The translations under genes and the position numbers were made by a program. This document shows, piece by piece, positions 57,443-64,000 of a stretch of DNA of 64,000 nt. The notes beneath the pieces were generated by a model. The model was not told the origin of the DNA. It ran no database searches and was given only the letters and a program-made list of their open reading frames with translations. How positions within the stretch are numbered: the first letter of the stretch is position 1; the number at the start of each line of letters is the position of its first letter. Origin of the DNA: Boswellia sacra (Eukaryota; Streptophyta; Magnoliopsida; Sapindales; Burseraceae). The stretch lies in NCBI GenBank assembly GCA_013180625.2, contig SNVD02006992.1, positions 186,001 through 250,000 of the forward strand. Direction: 5' to 3'.

Positions 57443-59935
57443 CCTGCAAACATTAATGGTTGAAAAAGAAGAAGAATAATATTGGTGTCTTTTTTTTTTT
57501 TTTTATTGCCAAGCTATGGAATAATACATGCATGTGTATGTCTGTATATGCATGTGCCTGTATATTGATAACTGGTCAATAGATTTTATGTTTTTATAGC
57601 TGATCACCCGTATGTATAATGTATCTATATTTAACGTCTACCTGTCATAGAGAATAGTTTTTGAATGTTATTTGGGAAGATATGACGAATATATACTCTA
57701 TCATAGTTTTCTTTACTTATAAAAACAATATATGGACGCATATTTGTTATGTCTCTTGTGAAATATGTACAACAATTTTTTTTTTTTTTAACAATAAGAA
57801 TCAAATGATACATACATATTCTCAATGTTAACTAGTTAGAAATAAACTAAATTAATGTAAGCACTCGTAATATAAAATTTCTATAATAATTTTATTAGTA
57901 CCGATATCGATCCAAAACTTAAAATCAGACTCATTTATATTCTCACTAGTTATTAAAGAAAGATTTGATCAAAGCATCATGCATGCACACAACTTATGTA
58001 GGCGCAGGCAATAATGATAAGTTTTCTAGGTAGCTGATCACAAGATCAAAGAAAACCTGCAAACCGGTTGGTTGTTTATTCTCTATTGTGTCAGATTCTC
58101 TGATGCTAGAAGCGATTAAGGAACCTGCTTGCCATGTAAATTGAGCCAAATGATCAAATAGAGTTAACAAAGCATGTGAATGAGAATAAGAAAACCGGTA
58201 GTTTATACTAAAATAACATGTTTGATCAAATACATGGAAAGGTTAACGGAGAGTGCTTTTAATTCTGAAAAAGTTATTATGGAAGATAACCCTCTTGACA
58301 AAGGGCAAGGAGCTACCCTATGGCCTGAGCTATACCTTTCATTTCTTATTTTTATCTATTTGATTTTATTTAATTATTCTTCTTCTTTTTTTTACCTCAA
58401 TCTTTAAATCTAATTTTTTACTTTTCTCCACGAACTGTCTAACTCTTCCTGTCTCGACACACTCACAGAGGTTTTCAACAAGAAGGAAATTAGAGTCTTA
58501 TAATTTCTAGAGCAGCATACATATCTCATATAAATTAAAGCAATGCTACATCTACAATTAATTCCTTATAAATTGAGTTGACAAAAATTTACTGAAGGAG
58601 TAAAAAACAAAAATGAATAAGGAAAGTTATAATAGGTGGCATATTAATTATATCTCCAATAGTATTTTGTCAACTTAGATTGTAATGAGTTATAGATATA
58701 GAATTATTCTTTATATAAAGCTTTTTTGTTGCATTATGTACCTTGGCGCATGCATGTCCATTAATAAAATGCAAGATTCAAGAATATAGGGATGATAAAA
58801 ATCTCTTCAAAACACGTAAAGATTTTTATAACTTTTATATATAAACTTTTGCAACTTCTTTATACTTTAACAAAGAATGACGCATGTTGGTGAGCTTGAA
58901 GCAATTACCTAGAAAACTGGTTGAATATTTGTTTGCGTACGTTGTCTCAGATATTGTGATGCTTCAGAAAAGTAATTGAAAAACCTGCTCAAGTCCATGT
59001 TGGGCGAAAAAAAGTAGAGTTAATAAAGCATGTCAATAAGAATCAGAAAAGCAGGAGTAGCTACGCAAAACATGTAGATATATAGAAGAAGCAAAAGAAA
59101 ATTTTTTGAGTTAATAATTAGTTCTACCTCAAGGTTTGAGAAGAGCGGGGGAGGAATCGCCTGTCACCTGAGCAGAGTAGGATTATAGAGGGAGAGAAAT
59201 TATGTTATTCCGATACAGATTTCGTCCTCCTTTATTTATTTTAATTTCCAAGTATCGAATCGAAGAATTTTGGTCGTCACACGTAACGTTCTGATACCAA
59301 CCGGTGTGGGAAAATACAATAGAGAACCCTAGTTTTCATATAGTAACATTTAACCCCCATTTGAACTTGAACTTTGAACCAATTAACAATGCAAGGTATT
59401 GTTGATATTTCGATCCCTTTACTAAGAAAATAGAATAACAACAATTCTTTGATAAATAATCAAAATTTTATTAAAACTAAACCATCACCAAACTTAAACC
59501 TAAGGAATGCAGGAAGGAGGTTCCAGTGGTGCTAATTAGAATGCACAACCAAGCCCTGATGCTAAAATCAAGATGAATCTAGAGGCTCAACTTGGGGAAA
59601 GACCTACTGAAGTTAAGAAGAAACCAACGGCGGAAAGGAAAAAGCCCACATTGATGGAACCAAAGGCTAACATACTCAAAAAGATTGCCCCAACGGCTAA
59701 GAGACTCAAAAAGATTGTCAAGGATCAAGGTTTTAATTTAATAGTTTCATGTCAAGGCTTTAATTTAATGAGTTTATATTTCCCTCAAGATAGGGATTAG
59801 ATTGGTGAAGATGGGAGTGCCCAAGTGTTGTAACCAGGCATTGGGGCAGACAGCCATCTTGCAGAGTTTTAGCGAGAGATGACCACTCATCATATCCCCA
59901 TTTGTTAGCTATAATTGTCCAATACAGTCAGTTAA
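57443..59935. other. Intergenic DNA with duplicated leader-like blocks
   Basis: Blocks at 57960-58110, 58465-58535 and 58860-59170 recur at 30750-31080 and 50700-50960. A TCTGATACCAACC segment at 59291-59303 resembles a reversed primer-binding site, but no LTR partner is seen. A lysine-rich open frame at 59573-59800 has no recognisable domain. Confidence 0.45.
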
Positions 59936-60150
59936 TGTTGTTAGTCTGTTAGCTGGTGCTGTTAACTCTGTTTGCTAGTTCTGTTAGCTTTGTTAGCAAA
60001 GTTACAATTAGTTATAATTAGTTACAATTTAACTAATCAGAGTTTGACAGTTGTCCAAAGCTTTTTGTATATATATGTGTACTAAACAGTGTTGATAAAT
60101 CAATCGATTGAAGTATCTTTCAAGGCTTATACTCAAAGTTTCCTAATTCT
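59936..60150 (+). repeat. 5' LTR of the terminal Copia element
   Basis: Probable start TGTTGTTAGTCTGTTAGC, TATA-like TGTATATATATG near 60067, then the primer-binding site TGGTATCAGAGCC at 60155-60167. The left border is approximate because the 3' LTR is outside the window. Confidence 0.6.
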
Positions 60151-60167
60151 AAGTTGGTATCAGAGCC

Positions 60168-63100
60168 ATGGGAGAATCCCTTAACATTTCCCCTGGTCAT
60201 TTTCCTGGAAACACAAATTCTCGAAATTAAACTTTTTCTTCATCTCTTAATTCTTCAAATCCATTGATACTACTAGGAGCTCTTCCTACTACTTCTATCA
60301 AACTTCAATGAGGCAATTGTGGTTTCTGGAAATCTCAGATCCTGTCAACGTTGAAAGCCTACAATCTTGAAAGCTTTATTGATGAAAGTCATCATTGTCC
60401 TCCTGCTGTTATCACAATTCAAGATCAATCTAGTGTAGATCCAGTAAGTGTGATCACTTAGATCAATTCTGAACATGTTAATTGGCAATGATCTGATCAG
60501 TTTGTTTTAAGCTAGATGTTATCTTTAATTTCAGAATCCATGTTTGGCTATGTTTTTAGATGCAAGACATCTCTTGAGGTTTAGAAGTCTTTAGAACGCT
60601 TGTTTAATACTAAATCAAAGGCAAGAGCTATGCGTATCAAGCACCAACTCTAAACAACTAAGAAAGGTTCTCTGTCAATCTCAGACTATTTTCTAAAAAT
60701 GAGGTCAGTTGCTGATACCTTGTATACTATTGGCACTGAGATAATAGATTTTGATTTACTGTTACACATTCTTGATGGACTAGGACCAGAATATGATGCT
60801 ATTGTTGTTAATATTACCTCCAAAGCTGGATCTATTTCATTAGAAGAGGCACAATATCAGTTACAAAGCTATGAACTAAGATTAGAGCAACACAATCTGG
60901 CACAAGTGGTTCATATAGGATCTAGTGCTCACCTTGTAAATAGAATGCCTCAGTTTTGTGCTAATATTCAAACTGGAAAAGCTCCTTTTAGTTCTAATTC
61001 TAGAGGCAGAGGCAAAAATAGAAATTTCTATGGCAGAGGAGGCAATAATACAGAAGGTTATAATGTCACTAATTCTCATCCATCTACTAATAGAGGTGCT
61101 AATGGTTCTACTGTTAAACTGGTTTGCTAACTTTGTGGTAAGACAGGACATACAGTTGTGAAATGTTTTAGAAGGTTTGATGTTAGCTATCATGGTCCAG
61201 CACAAGAGCCAAGCTCTCAGGCTTTTGTTACTTCATCAGCAAATATAGCTGAAAATTTTTCAGCACAACAAGCTCCTCAAGCTTTTATTGCTTCACTAGC
61301 TACTGTTGCTGATAATGCATGGTATTTAGACACAGGGGCGACTGATCACATCACCTCTAATCTAAGTAATCTCACAATGCAATCTGCATATACTGGAAGA
61401 GATACAATCCAAGTTGGAAATGGTAACACTTTATCTATTGCTCATATTGGTTCTAGTGTTTTACATTGTTCTAAATCCAATAGAGATATCTTGCTCAGAA
61501 GGATACTTCATGTTCCCTCTATTACTAAAAATTTGATTAGCATATCTCAATTAACCAAGGATAATCACATTGTAGTGGAACTTCACTCAAATTTCTGTCT
61601 TGTTAAGGACAAGAAAATAAGAATTCCACTTCTGCAAGGTAAACTCAGTGAAGGTCTTTACCAACTTCAAGATCTTGATTCATCAACTAATTCTTCATGC
61701 TATTCAATCACTTCATCTACTGCTAAAGCTTCCTCATGTCTGCTTTCTTCTTCTCAAAAAAGTTGTTTTCATCCAGTTACTCTAGTTTCCTGTGTTGTTA
61801 ATTTTGATGTATATACTAATAATAAGACTAGTGATTGTATCATCTGGCACAAAAGGCTTGGCTATCCTCATGTTCAGATTTTAGCTAAAGTTTCTCAAGA
61901 TACTCAATTGTTTCGTTGTGTATCTAATAACTCTTTATTTTGTGAATCCTGCAAGTATGGAAAATAGAATCATGTAGCTTATCCTTCATCTTCTTCTCAG
62001 TCACAATTTCCTCTTGAATTAGTCTTTGCAGATGTCTGGGGACCATCACCAATATCATCTGTTGAAGGCTACAATTATTATCTCTTATTTATTGATGATT
62101 TTAGCAGATATTGTTGGCTTTTTCCTTTGAAATTGAAGTCTGAAGTGAAGGAGGTTTTTCAACAGTTTCTAGCATTGGTGGAGAGACAATTTGGAAGAAA
62201 GTTGAAATGCTTGCAGTCTGATTAGGGAGGTGAGTTTAGACCTCTTGCTTCTATATGTGCTACTCTAGGAATTCAGTTTCGGCATCCTTGCCCTCATACA
62301 CATCCACAAAATGGTTCAGTAGAAAGAAAGCATAGGCATGTGGTGGAAACAGGACTTACCCTTCTTGCCCAAGCTTCTATGCCTTTGAAGTTTTGGTGGT
62401 TTGCTTTCGGTGCTGCTGTCTATTTGATAAACCGATTACCAACTCCAGTTCTTCAATTTTTTAGTCCATTCTTTACTCTTTTTTATAAAGCACCTGATTA
62501 TAAACATCTTAGGGTCTTTGGCTGTGCTTGCTATCCAAACCTAAGACCATACCATGGTCACAAGTTCTCTTTTCATACTACTATATATGTCTTTTTAGGC
62601 TACAGTTTGATACACCAAGGTTACTTGTGACTCAATTCCACTAGTCGCATTTACATAGCCAAAAGTGTCTCTTTTAATGAACAACTATTTCTTTTTGCTT
62701 CCATTTCTTCTTTTTCTCATTCCTCTTCTTCTGCTCCTAAGAATTTAAATTCTGTCTCATTTGTTCCTTGGTGTTTTCCTCCTGTCTCTTTCTCCAATTC
62801 TCAGTTAAATAACTTTCAACCTTCATCAGACTTTATTCAACCATGCAGTTTTGCTAACACTCCTCCTATAAATTCTGCTATAAATTCTTCTGCATCACCT
62901 TCATCAGATTCTATGTCTCCAACATCCTCACAACAGCAATCACCATTATCATCACAACAACAACTACCTACTTCTCTACCAATTCCTGTTAACACTCATC
63001 CTATGCTGACAAGGGCAAAAGCTGGCATTTTTAAACCAAAGGTTTATCAATGTAGTACTTCTTTATCTAAAACAACATCAGTTGCTCAAGCTTTGCAAGA

Positions 63101-64000
63101 TCCTAATTGGTTACAAGCTATGCAAACTGAATTCCAAGCCTTACAAGCTAACAACAAATGGTCACTATTTCCTCCCACTACAGGTATGCATATTGTTGAT
63201 AATAAATAGGTATTCATAATTAAGTATAATCCAGATGGCAATGTGCAGCGTTACAAAGCTAGATTGGTTGCTAAGGGTTTTCAACAAACCCTGGGAGTAG
63301 ATTACTTTGACACCTGTAATCTTGTTATCAAGCCCTTAACCATTCGAGTTGTTCTTTCTTTGGCAGTCACTTATCAATGGGATATACAACAAATAGATGT
63401 AAACAATGCTTTTCTTAATGGTGATCTCCAAGAGACTGTTTTTATGGCTCAACGAGCAGGTTTTGTTGACTCTACTCATCCTGACTATGTTTGTCATTTA
63501 CACAAGTCTCTCTATGGTTTGAAGCAAGCTCCTAGAGCTTGGTTTGACAAGCTTAAAGGTGCATTGCTTCAGTGGGGCTTTCAGGTGTCTAAATCTGATA
63601 CAAGTTTATTCATTTTCAAGGACAAGGCTAAGATTATACTAATGTTGGTCTATGTTGATGATATATTAGTTACTGGAAGTTGTAAATCTCAAATACAACA
63701 GGTTATCTCAGACCCAAATACACGGATTGCCTTGAAAACTTTGGGTTCAGTGAGCTATTTTCTTGGCTTTGAAATTCAAAGATTAGCTGGTTCTTTGTCG
63801 CTTACTCAGAGTAAGTATGCTACTGATTTACTTAAGAAAAGTAATATGATTAATGCTAAAGCAGTAACTACTCCTGTGGTCACTAATGCAAAACTTGCTA
63901 TAAATGATAGTCCTGCATTTGAAAATCTAAGTGTTTACAGGAGTGTTATTGGTGCATTATAGTATTTGTCCATGTCTAGACCTGATATCTCTTTTGCAGT
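60168..64000 (+). pseudogene. Copia gag-pol with many nonsense codons but no frameshift
   Basis: One frame runs from ATG 60168 to the window end. Gag has MRSVADTLYTIG, and knuckle LCGKTGHTVVKC. Protease is WYLDTGATDHIT (about 61321), integrase HHCC is WHKRLGYP...CESC, with FADVWGPSP and KHRHVVET. RT has LVAKGFQQTLGVD, IDVNNAFLNGDLQET, LYGLKQAPRAWF and YVDDILVTG. In-frame stops are at 60228, 60309, 60459, 60489, 60513, 60582, 60651, 61128, 61965, 62223, 62628, 63207 and 63960. Comparison with the sister element gives Trp at 60513, 60582, 62223 and 63207, Gln at 61128 and 63960, and Cys at 62628. Dead copy. Confidence 0.85.

Larger units (their letters stand above)
59936..64000 (+). mobile_element. 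Copia retrotransposon, truncated by the window end
   Basis: LTR end, primer-binding site and gag to RT are in order on the plus strand; RNase H and the 3' LTR lie beyond the window. Its protein wording is close to the element at 25.6-30.7 kb, so both belong to one Copia lineage (Ale/Retrofit-like, tentative). Confidence 0.85.

Noticed and set aside
59291..59303. Reversed primer-binding-like TCTGATACCAACC as evidence of another LTR element
   Set aside because: No paired LTR, polypurine tract or gag-pol sequence next to it.
59573..59800. Lysine-rich 75-codon open frame
   Set aside because: Low complexity, no splice partners, no recognisable family; the internal repeat GFNL suggests a duplicated short segment, not a protein domain.

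Overview
This is nuclear DNA of a flowering plant, most likely a eudicot. The evidence is AT-rich sequence, genes split by GT-AG introns, two paralogous patatin-like phospholipase genes and a dense cover of plant-type LTR retrotransposons primed by initiator-Met tRNA. A Citrus-like (Sapindales) source is an impression only. I see no rRNA, no tRNA gene, no CRISPR array and no bacterial-style operon.

Left part (1-24.1 kb). The first two exons of patatin-like gene A (minus) are cut by the window edge. A decayed Ty3/Gypsy relic follows (2.5-4.8 kb), carrying a GC-rich hAT-like insert and a tRNA-derived SINE. A small two-exon gene of unknown function (minus, 4.8-5.7 kb) abuts it. A seven-exon histidine-phosphatase (phosphoglycerate-mutase-like) gene (plus, 7.6-11.8 kb) is flanked by duplicated pieces of a patatin locus: last-exon and downstream sequence on its left, promoter-side sequence on its right. 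It sits where the body of a third patatin copy would be. After a 1.2-kb near-perfect palindrome (MULE-like) comes complete six-exon patatin-like gene B (minus, 16.5-24.1 kb). Its second intron holds a dead 5.7-kb Copia element, which itself holds a 513-bp GC-rich hAT MITE with an exact 8-bp target duplication.

Middle part (24-39.8 kb). A Copia element (minus, 25.6-30.7 kb) has a nearly intact polyprotein with one frameshift. Beyond it lie a second hAT MITE with an exact 8-bp duplication, a TIR element with a 9-bp duplication, a possible solo LTR and a short gene resembling the coiled-coil N-terminus of plant NLR resistance proteins.

Right part (39.8-64 kb). A 9.8-kb Tekay/Del-like Gypsy element has 2.48-kb LTRs and target duplication ATCAA. 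A Tork/Tnt1-like Copia element has 449-bp LTRs differing at two positions and target duplication ATTTT; it is inserted into a broken second copy of the coiled-coil gene. The window ends in a Copia element whose frame has no frameshift over 3.8 kb but 13 stop codons, nearly all explained by C-to-T (or G-to-A) transitions.

The window is a tandemly duplicated patatin/NLR-remnant region repeatedly invaded by elements of different ages. Host genes likely to be functional are patatin B, patatin A (partial here), the histidine phosphatase and perhaps the small two-exon gene.
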